From an uncultured Saprospiraceae bacterium (GTDB lineage: Bacteria; Bacteroidota; Bacteroidia; Chitinophagales; Saprospiraceae): 64,000 nt of DNA. The notes beneath the pieces were generated by a model. It saw only the letters and a list, made by a program, of their open reading frames with translations. It did not search any database and was not told the origin of the DNA. The stretch's first letter is position 1. Each line of letters starts with the position of its first letter. This document shows, one piece after another, positions 22,901-31,395 of this stretch. The DNA lies in the NCBI GenBank assembly GCA_938007965.1, contig CALLMH010000031.1, forward strand, positions 1 to 64,000, given 5' to 3'. The position numbers and the translations under genes were made by a program.

Positions 22901-25900
22901 ATGCAACTTCAGCATTTGTCTATGAATCATATGAGCCATTTATCTTCGCTTTGAATACATCAGTATGTGAAGGCGAATCAATAACACTATCAGTAAGTGG
23001 CGGAAGTGCATCTGCTTATCAATGGAGCCCTAGTGCAGGAAGTGCATCAACCCAATCTGTAACAGTAACACCTTCAGTGCCAAGTTCATCTTACACAGTA
23101 ACAGTAACCAACTCTATAGGATGTACTACTGAAGCCACTGCTGAGATTGTAGTAGATGAAAAAACAACGGTAAGTATTACTGGTTCTACTGACTTATGCG
23201 TAGGCGGTACGAGTCAGCTATCTCCCAATACAGGAGGAGAGTGGACGAGTTCTAACAATAGTGTAGCCACAGTATCGAATAGTGGTGTCGTAAGTGCAGT
23301 CGGTAATGGATCAGCTACATTCACTTTCAAGAGCAATACAACGGGTTGTATCTCAGACCCAACGGGATCTATCAACGTTGGAGACAATGGAGTAATAACG
23401 ATTACTGGAGACAATCAAATTTGCTTTTCTGATACTCCGACATTAAATGCTAGCGTCCAAGGTGGTACTTGGAGCAGTACAAACACAAGCGTGGCTACCA
23501 TAGATGCCAATGGAGTCGTAACTCCACAAGGTCAAGGAAGCACAAACATATTATACGACGTATCATCTGGTGATTGCTATGAAGATGGTACATATACAAT
23601 CATAATCAACAATGATCCTATCATATCTCTCAATGGACCATCGACTATATGTGAGGATGATAATACTTATGTAAATTCATCTATCAGCGGTACATGGTCT
23701 ACTTCGGATTCATCAATTGCTACAATATCACCAAGTGGAGAAATCACTGGAGTAAGTGGTGGTCAGGCAACAATATTATTTGTATCTAATTCAGGATGTA
23801 CGGGGGAGCTCGCTACACCTATTACCATCGTAACAAGTCCTACGATAGAATTATTAGGACCAGCAGATATATGTATAGATAATACTACCTCGTTATCACC
23901 TACTAGTGGAGGGATATGGATCAGTAATGATGATAATATAGCGTCTGTAAATAGTTCAGGAATAGTAACAGGAAAAACTGAGGGTATAGCTTCATTCACT
24001 TTTGTAGAGTTGTCTAATGGATGTACATCAGACAGTACAATATCGATAAGTGTATTTGGTACGCCCGCAATTAATGGGATAGACGACACCAACCTTTGCG
24101 TCGGGGAGACAACATCAATCACACCATCGAATGGTGGGACATGGACGAGTACAAACGAATCAGTAGCCACTGTCAATGACAATGGGACGATTACAGCAAT
24201 TGGCCCAGGTGCGGCACGATTCATATTTACAAATAATAGTACTGGATGTGAATCAGAATTATCATCTCCATTATCAGTAAATGCTCCACCTATTGTAAGC
24301 TATACAGGGCCTACTGAGATATGTGAAGGAGAAGAGTCTAGTATCTCACCGACCACAGGAGGACAATGGTCAAGTACTGATGTATCTGTAGCCACTATAT
24401 CGGCTGATGGCGTAATATCAGGTGTAGGCCCAGGAAGTGTATCATTCATATATACAAATGATGCTACCGGATGCTCTTCTAATCAATCCTCACCGTTCAC
24501 TGTAAATGAACCTACAGAAATAGTATTAACAGGACCTAGTTCAATATGTATTGGAGAGACTACTAATATATATCCTAGTACTGGAGGAACTTGGTCGAGT
24601 AGTAATGATAATATAGCCACTATAACAAATGAAGGTGTAATCACTGGTTATAATCCTGGAGTGGTTTCATTTACTTTTGATAGTAATACTTCATGTACAT
24701 CGGAGCCATCTATTGGTATTACAGTAGTGCCAAATCCCGTTACAGTATTCAGTGGCCCTTCAGAGATATGTATTGGATCGACTACCAACTTATTGCCGAA
24801 TGTAGGAGGTGAGTGGACATCATCAGATACGAGTGTAGCTACAGTAGATAATAGTGGGTTGGTAACAGGAGTAGGTTTTGGGTTAGCCCAATTTACATTT
24901 GTAGATAGTAATTCAGGATGCGAAAGCACAACTGATGGATCATTAAGTGTATATAATGCCCCTGTGACAGAGGTCATCGGTGCTGATATGATTTGTATTG
25001 GGTTTACGACCAACTTACTACCCAATACAGGTGGTGTGTGGACTAGCAGCAACGCTAATGTAGCTGTCATATCATCGAATGGACAGGTCACTGGAGTGTC
25101 ACCGGGCACAGTTACTTTTACCTTTTATGAGACTGGATCGAATTGTGTATCCGAAGCATCTGCACCTATAACCATATTAGCTAATACTCCTGTATCAATA
25201 GCCGGAGACAATACAATATGTACAGGAGAAACAACTACTCTATCACCTAATACAGGTGGTGTATGGATTAGTAATAATGAATCAGTAGCTACTGTAACTG
25301 AGGATGGAGTAGTGACTGGAATCTCACAAGGATTAGTCAAATTTACGTTTGTTACAGAAGAAGGATGCGAATCAAATGAGACCTCACCAGTAATCGTTTA
25401 TGGTGCACCTGCTGTTTCTATTAACGGTTCGAATCAAGTATGTGCGGGTGATCAAGTTCAAATGTTACCTTCTTCAGGTGGAACATGGACAAGTGGCAAC
25501 ACATCTCTTGCTACTATCACAGACGATGGGGTAGTGACTACACTATCCTCTGGAACTGTAAACTTTACTTTTATAGATGTTAATACTGGCTGTGTGTCTG
25601 ATCCATCAGAAGATCTTACTATTAATCAGATCCCTAATACAGGATTAAATGGACCAGCTGAGATATGTATAGGAAGTATTACGTACTTGACGCCGAGTAC
25701 AGGAGGTGTCTGGACTTCATTAGATCCTACGATAGCGTCAATACAAAATAACGGACAAGTAACAGGTATTACTTCAGGAAATGCACGTTTTATATTTACT
25801 CAATTGAGTTCAGGATGTATCTCTGAGGAGAATAGTGAGATCACAGTGGTGAATGGTCCATCAATAAACTTTGCAGGACCGACAGCGATATGTGAAGGCG

Positions 25901-28338
25901 AGACGACAAGTATAACGTCGTCTAGTCCTGGAACCTGGGTGAGTACGAATCCATCAGTTGCGACGATTACAGATGATGGGCTGATTAGCGCCGTCTCAGC
26001 GGGTACAACGCAGTTTAGACTGACAGACAGTAGTAGTGGATGTGTTTCTGATTTAAGTGAGGGCTTAGTAGTAAATGGACCATCGACAGTATTTGTGTCA
26101 GGATCATCATTAGTTTGTATTGGTTCTACTACTACATTAAGTCCGAGCACAGGAGGTATATGGACGAGTCTAAATCAAGATATAGCGACGACTACAGATG
26201 ATGGAGTTGTAACTGGTGTATCAGAAGGGACTGCTTATTTTATATTCACGGATGATCTTACTGGTTGTGTATCGGATGGATCATTGAATATCAGCGTTGC
26301 TTCAAGTGTAGATGCTCAAGTAACAGGCGATACCGAAATCTGTATTGGGTATACGACTACATTATCGCCGAGTTCTGGAGGTACATGGACGAGTAATAAT
26401 CCTGCAATAGCTACGGTATCTAATTCAGGAATTGTAAAAGGTAAAGCATCAGGGATTGTAACGTTCACTTTCGTAGATTCAAGTAATGGATGCTCTGCTG
26501 GAGGTACTACAGAAGCGATAACAGTGGAGAATTGTATCAACCATGATTTTAATGTAGCACTGGTAGCACAGACGATCACAGGAGACGCTAGTACAAATGA
26601 TAATATATCTAACAGCGCAACGTATAGCAACTTTACACAAACACTAGAAAAGCCAGTTGGGAGTCTACCACAATTGATCATTGCATCAGATGGAACATAT
26701 AGTTTCTTGACCAACAAACCAGGAAAGTATGTGTATAAAGTACCAGTATGTTTGCCACCGATGTTATCTGGATGTCCGAGTACAATATTGGAGATCAATG
26801 TCTTAGGCAATGTATATGGTCAAAATAATCCAGTCAGTAATTTAGAATTTACCACTACTTATTCAAATGCGGACGTAAGCTTACCAGGGAATACTGTGGA
26901 GATCGAGGCATTGTCAAATGATGACTGTGTTTATATATCGGGATGTGACTTATCAGAATCGACATTAGCTATAGTAGATGCACCAGGAAATGGTACAGCT
27001 ACAGTCACAGGTTCGTCGACTATATCCTATACGCCAAATGCTGGGTTTATCGGACAAGATACAATTCACTATGAAGTATGCGAAACAGGAGGTAGTTGTA
27101 GTACGTCAAGTCAGGTGATCAATGTGAATGCTCCTAATGCATTGAATTCTATTGTAGCTGCGGATGATTTTGCGTACACATTAAAAACAACAACTGTAAC
27201 AGGCAATCTAATGACGAACGATTCTGATTCTGAGAATGATGCAATAGCTGCTATACAGCAAGGATCACTTATGACTCCTATCACGATTCCAGAAGGCTCA
27301 TACTTCATCAATACGGACGGTAGTTATGAGTTTACCCCTGAAGATTCATTTAGTGGGGCATTGGAGATTATTTATACGATCTGCGATGATAATGTAGATA
27401 TTGCATGTACTGATGCTACGTTACACATTCAGGTATTTGATGATTTATCGTTGCAGTTGAGAGTTTACTTAGAGGGATCACTGATTCAGAACAATGATGA
27501 AATATCAGAAGATGGGCGACCATTAATGAGGGATGGACTGCGAAAAAGTCCATTTACAGGACTCAATCACATACCTTTAAATGATCCATATACTTATAAA
27601 GCTGAATTATTCGATGATTCTCAAGATAAGTTTTTGAAAATGGGTCCTGGTTTATTGGACGAGAATTTACATATTATAGATTCTATTGGCGTATTCTCAG
27701 TGACTGGAGATAATGCGATTGTGGATTGGGTACACGTGGAGTTAAGAGATAAAGATGATAATACTGCTCCTATAGCTACTAGATCAGGCTTGGTACAGAG
27801 AGATGGAGATGTAGTGGATCTAGATGGTGTAAGTCCATTGAGATTTCAAGGAATAAGTGTTGATAGTTTCTACGTATGTATAAGACACAGAACTCACTTA
27901 GGAGTTATGTCTTCCAAGGTAAGTAGTAGTAGTGAGCTGATTGATTTTACATCACCGAATACACCGACGTTTAATTTTGGCACTACACTTAATAATGGAT
28001 TTGATTATGCTGACTTAAGCCAAAAGGCTACGGTCAAAAATGGTTACTTAGCCCTTTGGGCAGGAGATTTTAATTCTGATGGAAAATTGAAATTTACAGA
28101 GCCAGCAAGTGATATCAATATACTCTATGGTAATGTATTGTTTACTTCACCTCAGTTTTTGATCAATTATGACTTCACATTCGGATACTACAGAGGAGAT
28201 TACAATATGGACGGAAAAGCAAAATTTGCAAATCCAAATGATGATAGAAATTATCTACAAGGACAGGTTATTTTCCATCCATTGAATGTCAACTATGTCT
28301 CAAACCTCGATGGAATGATACAGCAAATACCAAAATAG
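16957..28338 (+). CDS. Giant secreted CBM-like/lectin-like/Big_2 repeat protein, paralogue 3 (3793 aa)
   Basis: A signal peptide (hydrophobic IIGILSIAFVLCCV, likely cleavage near residue 37) is followed by a MopE-type Asp-rich loop (about 81-101). Three carbohydrate-binding-like sandwiches sit at about 108-250, 343-532 and 678-822. SprB/PKD-like units follow; one is split by a lectin-like insert at about residues 1007-1170. Next are a first Big_2 unit (about 1288-1355), a PKD segment, a genuine SprB-like unit (PSCGAADGSI) and 18 more Big_2 units (about 1695-3190). The shared tail (3193-3793) carries cadherin-like NDSDSEND, VDWVHVELRD, QRDGDVVDLDG and two D.N.DGK loops. It is the longest of the trio because its N-terminal half is expanded. 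Surface adhesion or sugar binding is inferred from the modules. A strong bidirectional terminator follows the gene. Confidence 0.92.
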   Translation: MNYFTNFALLIPNKQLRIIGILSIAFVLCCVTHNGFGQSFGDEYASVYTEEVMDYSYQNTDKTVPLALVNLRSEVGYISPEICDDGIDNDDDGFIDCADIDCGFVENREFDNGTDFWYNYNYDTNTSTFTIDQSSVLSGVNSAYIDITNTSGTDWHVQLAQAGFSVEDGKTYEILFDARATANRPIMVSTQLDKAPWTLVSSQSFNITTSSESYSYFFTSGSTFTDEVTLIFNLGESLENVWIDNVQLKEVCLVCEADAGPDQSQCQNAIFDVQANTPLGATGQWSVVSGSATSYNGWHNPINTFTIPTGVTTLEWTVTDGDTCTVFDEITLSNTSDCSIECIDPLNYSGDIEDNGNATNFNLDFLGSPALLIDGDNNPAGWAQRYGPSIPDTVNFNAAFYIQTSSAHSGNHMIYLKGTDYCLSPLTINSNITCGKTYKFALWASAFTHSGTQSDAPLAIEASLGNNDDNPPNIFLKKEVMLPASNLFSDLNWNHYEFEVTVPDNGYEYVDFLLTSMSNDHGIFIDDVCVTEISSGSDALAGADMLNCENSFDLQANTPPTGYSGSWSAVNGSMSFTNSNSPDTDATITSGNVATARWTVTDGSCSYFDDVVLSYSSVPGLEVTDGEVCQGGTTDISVIGCTGDVLWSTGETTATISVSPTSNTSYTVTCDGDQSSNLLDNGDFESATDFEFWENWYNASITTESADVYSGNKAALIYASTGYSGAGQLKAANPGEMFTLTFWAKTTNSNALPNVGIKFFDQDGIILSQDNFVFIKNNDYTQYTVSSVAPNNSVSIQVAINVNKVSRLFLDEVILIKSTCMRSATSNVVVLDPEELGISNDGPLTCNGSDVTITLSNGSKPIPPSFSFLWESGNTGQSESVSSGGTYVVTITDSNGCTSTASTVVSENTDAPVASVSVNGIITCEDLSSTLTASPTGLTYLWSDGQTSRTINVTEGGYYDVTVTGTNGCSSIARGQVIQDNIPPTVILDNLELCEGDSGVLSPVVCENYPVIESQRPLALNSWKNIYGNQRSALIGDGELCFTVDSLNLDSPQMIGLNADPNTSNGFTNIDYAMYVYVREKSNLWRIQIRESGTSKGWAYLGTTSYVGSQFCLRRTGTTIDYLMDGEIIYTSLIESNDDLFYDHSFFSGTGIWTGGYSKFRDIALCGELALTYDWSTGESTQSIDINAADTYTLTVTDAKGCSTSAQSEVMIIDNPVVTISANGTIDCINSSSTLTALPAGLSYLWDDGNTGQSREVFSEGTYHVTVTNSDGCEGIGSMVIAPNGNPTVDITGDTELCDGEETTLSPTSGGSWSSSDEDVAIVSNTGNVSSTGPGTVTFTFTDASSGCSSTTEAVTINPDLSVSINNNGSACLESGSQLTAVPTGGSPTYTYNWIFPDNSTSTEETVDISLNGNYQLTVTDNAGCTAETSGFIYAAFEPFIFSLETSICEGENVDLEINGSNIISYAWDSNAGNANTSSVTVFPSSPSTTYIVTVTNSNGCTSTASATIGAEPLPIANAGEDVTVCENEIVTFSTINEGAGVSYVWDFGVDAVPSSANGVGPHEIIYSNPNGNGGDRANTVTLTVSKDDCTNTDVSAITIQGAPSPTVTFSPPSCGAADGSITFNFVDNPNRTSILFSIDGGILFPYTIDDNTGTFTVNNLASGDYDLMAKWPDDSCEVAISTVSLLDSNNPTISNSGNDIICLGSTTILNASTSGTWTSDNDGVATVSATGVVTGISAGIATISFVADNNCPASTTLEITVTNKEGVVITGDNKLCEGNTTSLSASAGGGTWSSNNTSIATINASGLVTAVTSGTVLISYEHPSNSCKEDASFAVEVFDTPTVSVTGTLEICVGETTTLSTTASGGYWTSSNNVAIVSSAGVVSGISAGTVSFYHTSADNCPSANTGTITVTPSVSVSIDFNGSECLKEDSQLTAVVTGGTPGYAYTWSGPGGFTGNTETIDVLIDGNYNVTVSDSKGCTYATSAFVYESYEPFIFALNTSVCEGESITLSVSGGSASAYQWSPSAGSASTQSVTVTPSVPSSSYTVTVTNSIGCTTEATAEIVVDEKTTVSITGSTDLCVGGTSQLSPNTGGEWTSSNNSVATVSNSGVVSAVGNGSATFTFKSNTTGCISDPTGSINVGDNGVITITGDNQICFSDTPTLNASVQGGTWSSTNTSVATIDANGVVTPQGQGSTNILYDVSSGDCYEDGTYTIIINNDPIISLNGPSTICEDDNTYVNSSISGTWSTSDSSIATISPSGEITGVSGGQATILFVSNSGCTGELATPITIVTSPTIELLGPADICIDNTTSLSPTSGGIWISNDDNIASVNSSGIVTGKTEGIASFTFVELSNGCTSDSTISISVFGTPAINGIDDTNLCVGETTSITPSNGGTWTSTNESVATVNDNGTITAIGPGAARFIFTNNSTGCESELSSPLSVNAPPIVSYTGPTEICEGEESSISPTTGGQWSSTDVSVATISADGVISGVGPGSVSFIYTNDATGCSSNQSSPFTVNEPTEIVLTGPSSICIGETTNIYPSTGGTWSSSNDNIATITNEGVITGYNPGVVSFTFDSNTSCTSEPSIGITVVPNPVTVFSGPSEICIGSTTNLLPNVGGEWTSSDTSVATVDNSGLVTGVGFGLAQFTFVDSNSGCESTTDGSLSVYNAPVTEVIGADMICIGFTTNLLPNTGGVWTSSNANVAVISSNGQVTGVSPGTVTFTFYETGSNCVSEASAPITILANTPVSIAGDNTICTGETTTLSPNTGGVWISNNESVATVTEDGVVTGISQGLVKFTFVTEEGCESNETSPVIVYGAPAVSINGSNQVCAGDQVQMLPSSGGTWTSGNTSLATITDDGVVTTLSSGTVNFTFIDVNTGCVSDPSEDLTINQIPNTGLNGPAEICIGSITYLTPSTGGVWTSLDPTIASIQNNGQVTGITSGNARFIFTQLSSGCISEENSEITVVNGPSINFAGPTAICEGETTSITSSSPGTWVSTNPSVATITDDGLISAVSAGTTQFRLTDSSSGCVSDLSEGLVVNGPSTVFVSGSSLVCIGSTTTLSPSTGGIWTSLNQDIATTTDDGVVTGVSEGTAYFIFTDDLTGCVSDGSLNISVASSVDAQVTGDTEICIGYTTTLSPSSGGTWTSNNPAIATVSNSGIVKGKASGIVTFTFVDSSNGCSAGGTTEAITVENCINHDFNVALVAQTITGDASTNDNISNSATYSNFTQTLEKPVGSLPQLIIASDGTYSFLTNKPGKYVYKVPVCLPPMLSGCPSTILEINVLGNVYGQNNPVSNLEFTTTYSNADVSLPGNTVEIEALSNDDCVYISGCDLSESTLAIVDAPGNGTATVTGSSTISYTPNAGFIGQDTIHYEVCETGGSCSTSSQVINVNAPNALNSIVAADDFAYTLKTTTVTGNLMTNDSDSENDAIAAIQQGSLMTPITIPEGSYFINTDGSYEFTPEDSFSGALEIIYTICDDNVDIACTDATLHIQVFDDLSLQLRVYLEGSLIQNNDEISEDGRPLMRDGLRKSPFTGLNHIPLNDPYTYKAELFDDSQDKFLKMGPGLLDENLHIIDSIGVFSVTGDNAIVDWVHVELRDKDDNTAPIATRSGLVQRDGDVVDLDGVSPLRFQGISVDSFYVCIRHRTHLGVMSSKVSSSSELIDFTSPNTPTFNFGTTLNNGFDYADLSQKATVKNGYLALWAGDFNSDGKLKFTEPASDINILYGNVLFTSPQFLINYDFTFGYYRGDYNMDGKAKFANPNDDRNYLQGQVIFHPLNVNYVSNLDGMIQQIPK
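22040..26530 (+). repeat. Array of 18 Big_2-type Ig-like units in paralogue 3
   Basis: Eighteen consecutive units match the 18 units of paralogue 2 rank by rank, including the position of the SprB-like pair (about 22700-23160). A nineteenth unit lies apart at about 20820-21020. Each unit keeps two cysteines, consistent with one disulfide per domain in an exported protein. Confidence 0.8.
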
Positions 28339-28361
28339 ATTGAGAAGGGTAGATAAGTGAT

Positions 28362-28398
28362 AAAAAAAGCGATTTGTATTATACAAATCGCTTTTTTT
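28362..28398. terminator. Bidirectional terminator between the adhesin trio and pyrH
   Basis: A7-GCGATTTGTA, a 3-base loop, then TACAAATCGC-T7 forms a perfect hairpin with T-runs on both strands. It lies 24 bases after the paralogue 3 stop and 75 bases after the pyrH stop on the other strand, so it can end both convergent transcripts. Confidence 0.93.
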
Positions 28399-28472
28399 AT
28401 CTGAGTTTATTGTCACAGTCTTTTTAACCCATTTCAAGTTGTATTAGATTTTTCTAATGCATAGTTTCGAAT

Positions 28473-29183
28473 TCAAGACACAATTGTTCCTACATGTTCG
28501 CCCATTATGATTCTTTGTAGGTTTCTGTGATCATTAATGTCGAAAACGATAATAGGTAGATCATTTTCTTGACACATAGTAAATGCAGTCATGTCCATTA
28601 CATTGAGACCAAGATCTATTACTTTTTCGAAGGAGATGGTTTCAAATTTTATTGCTTCAGCATTTTTTTCTGGATCGCTATCATAGATTCCATCTACGCG
28701 AGTTCCTTTGAGTATTACCTCGGCGTTGATCTCGTTGGCACGTAATGCCGCGGCAGAATCTGTTGTGAAATATGGACTACCTGTACCTGCAGAGAATATG
28801 ACTACTCTTCCTTTTTCAAGATGTCGTATTGCTCTTCTTCTAATATATGGCTCCGCTATTTGACGCATTTCTATTGCAGATATGAGTCTTGTGTATATTC
28901 CAGCGGTCTCTAAAGCGCTTTGTAGCGCCATACCATTGATACAAGTTGCTAACATACCCATGTAGTCACCTTGGACCCTTGCAATTCCAGAATCCAATGA
29001 ATTGAGCCCTCTGAAGATGTTTCCACCTCCGATTACGATAGCTACCTCTATTCCTTTATCTACGAGTCCTTTGATTTGGCTTGCATAGTGCACCAACATT
29101 TGAGGTGCGATTCCAAATTTCTGATCTCCCATAAGTGATTCGCCACTTAATTTTAATAGTACTCTTTTATATTTATAACTCAT
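28473..29183 (-). CDS. pyrH: UMP kinase
   Basis: Hexameric amino-acid-kinase-fold enzyme that phosphorylates UMP to UDP with ATP in pyrimidine nucleotide synthesis, in the cytoplasm. The N-terminus reads [15 protein letters not shown], followed by the nucleotide-binding GGGNIFRG and the UMP-site region [17 protein letters not shown], all diagnostic. I chose ATG at 29183 because bacterial UMP kinases start just before this strand; an in-frame ATG at 29207 would add eight polar residues. The length of about 236 residues is normal. It follows tsf, as in many bacteria, but a terminator lies between them, and frr, a usual neighbour, is not here. Confidence 0.95.
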   Translation of the reverse strand: MSYKYKRVLLKLSGESLMGDQKFGIAPQMLVHYASQIKGLVDKGIEVAIVIGGGNIFRGLNSLDSGIARVQGDYMGMLATCINGMALQSALETAGIYTRLISAIEMRQIAEPYIRRRAIRHLEKGRVVIFSAGTGSPYFTTDSAAALRANEINAEVILKGTRVDGIYDSDPEKNAEAIKFETISFEKVIDLGLNVMDMTAFTMCQENDLPIIVFDINDHRNLQRIIMGEHVGTIVS

Positions 29184-29293
29184 AGATAGATTATTATTAT
29201 CCAACATTCGATACGAAGATAATTAATGTTAGTTTTTATATGTGTTTTATATGTAATATATTTTATTTGATAAAGGGATAAATCTTTCAGGCA

Positions 29294-29330
29294 TAAAAAA
29301 AAGCGACTACAAATGAATGAAGTCGCTTTT
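29294..29330 (-). terminator. Rho-independent terminator after tsf
   Basis: On the - strand, AAGCGACT, a 12-base loop and AGTCGCTT are followed by TTTTTT, about 25 bases after the tsf stop. It separates the ribosomal transcript from pyrH, which then needs its own promoter or read-through. Confidence 0.85.
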
Positions 29331-29354
29331 CTTATATATTAACATCAACTAGGA

Positions 29355-30191
29355 TTAACCTAATTTTACATGTTTGAAATCTGTAACCGCTAGATCTTTA
29401 TCAACGGATTGTAAAAATGCAGCAATTGTTTGCTTATTATTTTTTACAAACATTTGATTAACTAGGGTATTCTCCTTGAAGAATTTATTTAGCTTACCAG
29501 TAGCAATTTTTTCAAGCATAGCCTCAGGCTTACCTTCTTGTCTTGCCATATCCATTCCGATTTCGATTTCTTTCTGGATTTTATCTTGAGATACGCCTTC
29601 TTGATCCAGCGCGATTGGATTCATAGCCGCTACTTGCATAGCTACATCTTTTCCAGCTTCTACGAAACTGTCAGAGGCTTTGTTAAGCGCTACGATTACA
29701 CCAGCTCTATTACCCATGTGAATATAAGGAACAACCATTGGTGCTTCTAATCTCTGATAATCTGCTAATTCTACTTTCTCACCGATTACACCAGTTTGCT
29801 CTATGATTTTCTCACCTAAAGAGATACCACCGAAATCCTCTGCAAGTAAATCTTCTTTTGTAGCTGGGAATTTGCTCAATGCCAATTCAGCTATTTTCTG
29901 AGTCATAGCGACGAAGTCATCATTCTTAGATACGAAATCAGTCTCACAACTGAGTCTTACTACGATACCTTTACTATTATCATCTGATACTAAAGCAAGA
30001 ACGCACCCTTCTTTAGCGTCTCTATCTGCTCTTTTAGCTGATAGTTTTTGACCTTTTTTTCTAAGGAACTCGATAGCCGCTTCGAAGTCTCCACCAGTTT
30101 CCTTAAGAGCCTTCTTACAATCCATCATACCAGCTCCTGACATATCTCTTAGCTTCTTTACGTCCGAAGCTGAAATTTTAACATCACTCAT
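29355..30191 (-). CDS. tsf: Elongation factor Ts
   Basis: Guanine-nucleotide exchange factor that recycles EF-Tu in translation. The N-terminal UBA-like domain carries VKKLRDMSGAGMMDCKKAL, the family signature for contact with EF-Tu, and is followed by the second signature around VVRLSCETDFVSKNDDF. The core and dimerisation domains fill the rest of 278 residues, a usual length for Bacteroidota. The gene starts 48 bases after rpsB and belongs to the same transcript, ended by the hairpin just downstream. Confidence 0.97.
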   Translation of the reverse strand: MSDVKISASDVKKLRDMSGAGMMDCKKALKETGGDFEAAIEFLRKKGQKLSAKRADRDAKEGCVLALVSDDNSKGIVVRLSCETDFVSKNDDFVAMTQKIAELALSKFPATKEDLLAEDFGGISLGEKIIEQTGVIGEKVELADYQRLEAPMVVPYIHMGNRAGVIVALNKASDSFVEAGKDVAMQVAAMNPIALDQEGVSQDKIQKEIEIGMDMARQEGKPEAMLEKIATGKLNKFFKENTLVNQMFVKNNKQTIAAFLQSVDKDLAVTDFKHVKLG

Positions 30192-30239
30192 ATTTTGATG
30201 ATCTATTTTTAAATTGATAAATAATTAATTGATAAAAAA

Positions 30240-30968
30240 TTATGCGTCAGCTTTCTTTGGTTCAGCTTTAGCATTCTTTCTCTCTTCCAATCCTTCCTTG
30301 ATTTGTGAAGTCAAATAGTCAGTAATAATTTTTACTGATTTTGATGCATCATCATTTGAAGGGATAGCGAAATCCACTTTGTTAGGATCAGAGTTAGTAT
30401 CAACCATAGCAAACGTCTGAAGTCCTAATTTTTTAGATTCTGCGATTGCGATGTGCTCATGGCTAATATCTACAACGAATACCGCTTGAGGTAATCTGTT
30501 GATGTTTGCGATACCACCCAATACTTTTTCTAGCTTATTTCTTTCTCTAGTAAGTGTAAGTCTTTCTTTCTTAGTGATACTAGATAGGCTACCATCAGCT
30601 AACATCTTGTCGATAGAATTCATCTTTTTAACAGATTTTCTGATCGTTGCGAAGTTAGTCATCATTCCTCCCAACCATCTGTCGGTAACGTGAGGCATGT
30701 TTACTGATTCTGCAGCTTTTGCTACGATGTCTTTTGCTTGCTTTTTAGTCGCAACAAAAAGTATTTTTTTACCAGCTTTAGCCATTGATTTCATAGCCTT
30801 ACCAGTTTCTTCTAGACCTTTCGATGTCTTATTGAGATCGATGATGTGGATACCTTTTTTCTCCATAAAAATATTCGGAAGCATCTTTGGATTCCACTTT
30901 CTTTTCATGTGTCCATAGTGTACACCTGCGTCTAATAATTCTTTATATGTAGGTAACTGAGTACTCAT
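30240..30968 (-). CDS. rpsB: 30S ribosomal protein S2
   Basis: S2 of the small ribosomal subunit. Family hallmarks are LLDAGVHYGHMKRKWNPKM at the N-terminus, the coiled-coil region around residues 110-150, and RLPQAVFVVDISHEHIAI with DTNSDPNKVDFAIPSNDDA in the C-terminal half. The 242 residues end in a charged tail (KNAKAEPKKADA). It lies 36 bases downstream of rpsI and 48 bases upstream of tsf; rpsB-tsf is a nearly universal pair. Confidence 0.97.
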   Translation of the reverse strand: MSTQLPTYKELLDAGVHYGHMKRKWNPKMLPNIFMEKKGIHIIDLNKTSKGLEETGKAMKSMAKAGKKILFVATKKQAKDIVAKAAESVNMPHVTDRWLGGMMTNFATIRKSVKKMNSIDKMLADGSLSSITKKERLTLTRERNKLEKVLGGIANINRLPQAVFVVDISHEHIAIAESKKLGLQTFAMVDTNSDPNKVDFAIPSNDDASKSVKIITDYLTSQIKEGLEERKNAKAEPKKADA

Positions 30969-31004
30969 TTTTATATAAATTGATAGTTTGTGAAAAAATA
31001 AAGA

Positions 31005-31391
31005 TTAACGTTTTGAGAATTGGAAACTCTTTCTCGCCTTTGGCTTACCGAATTTCTTACGCTCTACGACTCTCGCATCTCTAGTAAGGAATTTCTTCGC
31101 TTTTAGTGGAGATTTGAAATCTTCATTTATTTTTACTAATGATCTTGAGATACCTAGTCTTATCGCTTCTGCTTGACCTTTGAACCCACCACCTTTTACA
31201 TTTACTTTTACATCGTACTGATCAGCTACTTCGATAGTAGTCAATGGATCAGTTACTTTAAGTTGAATATCTGGCATTGGGAAATAATCCTTAAGATCTT
31301 TACCATTGATGGTAATATTTCCTGAGCCACTAGTAAGATACACTCTGGCTACAGATGCTTTCCTACGTCCTATGCTATTTATCATTTCCAT
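31005..31391 (-). CDS. rpsI: 30S ribosomal protein S9
   Basis: S9 of the small subunit; its basic C-terminal tail reaches the decoding centre and contacts P-site tRNA. GRRKASVARVYL at the N-terminus, VKGGGFKGQAEAIRLGISRSL in the middle, and the terminal KKFGKPKARKSFQFSKR are diagnostic; the C-terminal Lys-Arg is the expected ending. 128 residues. It follows rplM by 4 bases, the conserved rplM-rpsI pair. Confidence 0.97.
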   Translation of the reverse strand: MEMINSIGRRKASVARVYLTSGSGNITINGKDLKDYFPMPDIQLKVTDPLTTIEVADQYDVKVNVKGGGFKGQAEAIRLGISRSLVKINEDFKSPLKAKKFLTRDARVVERKKFGKPKARKSFQFSKR

Positions 31392-31395
31392 ATGC

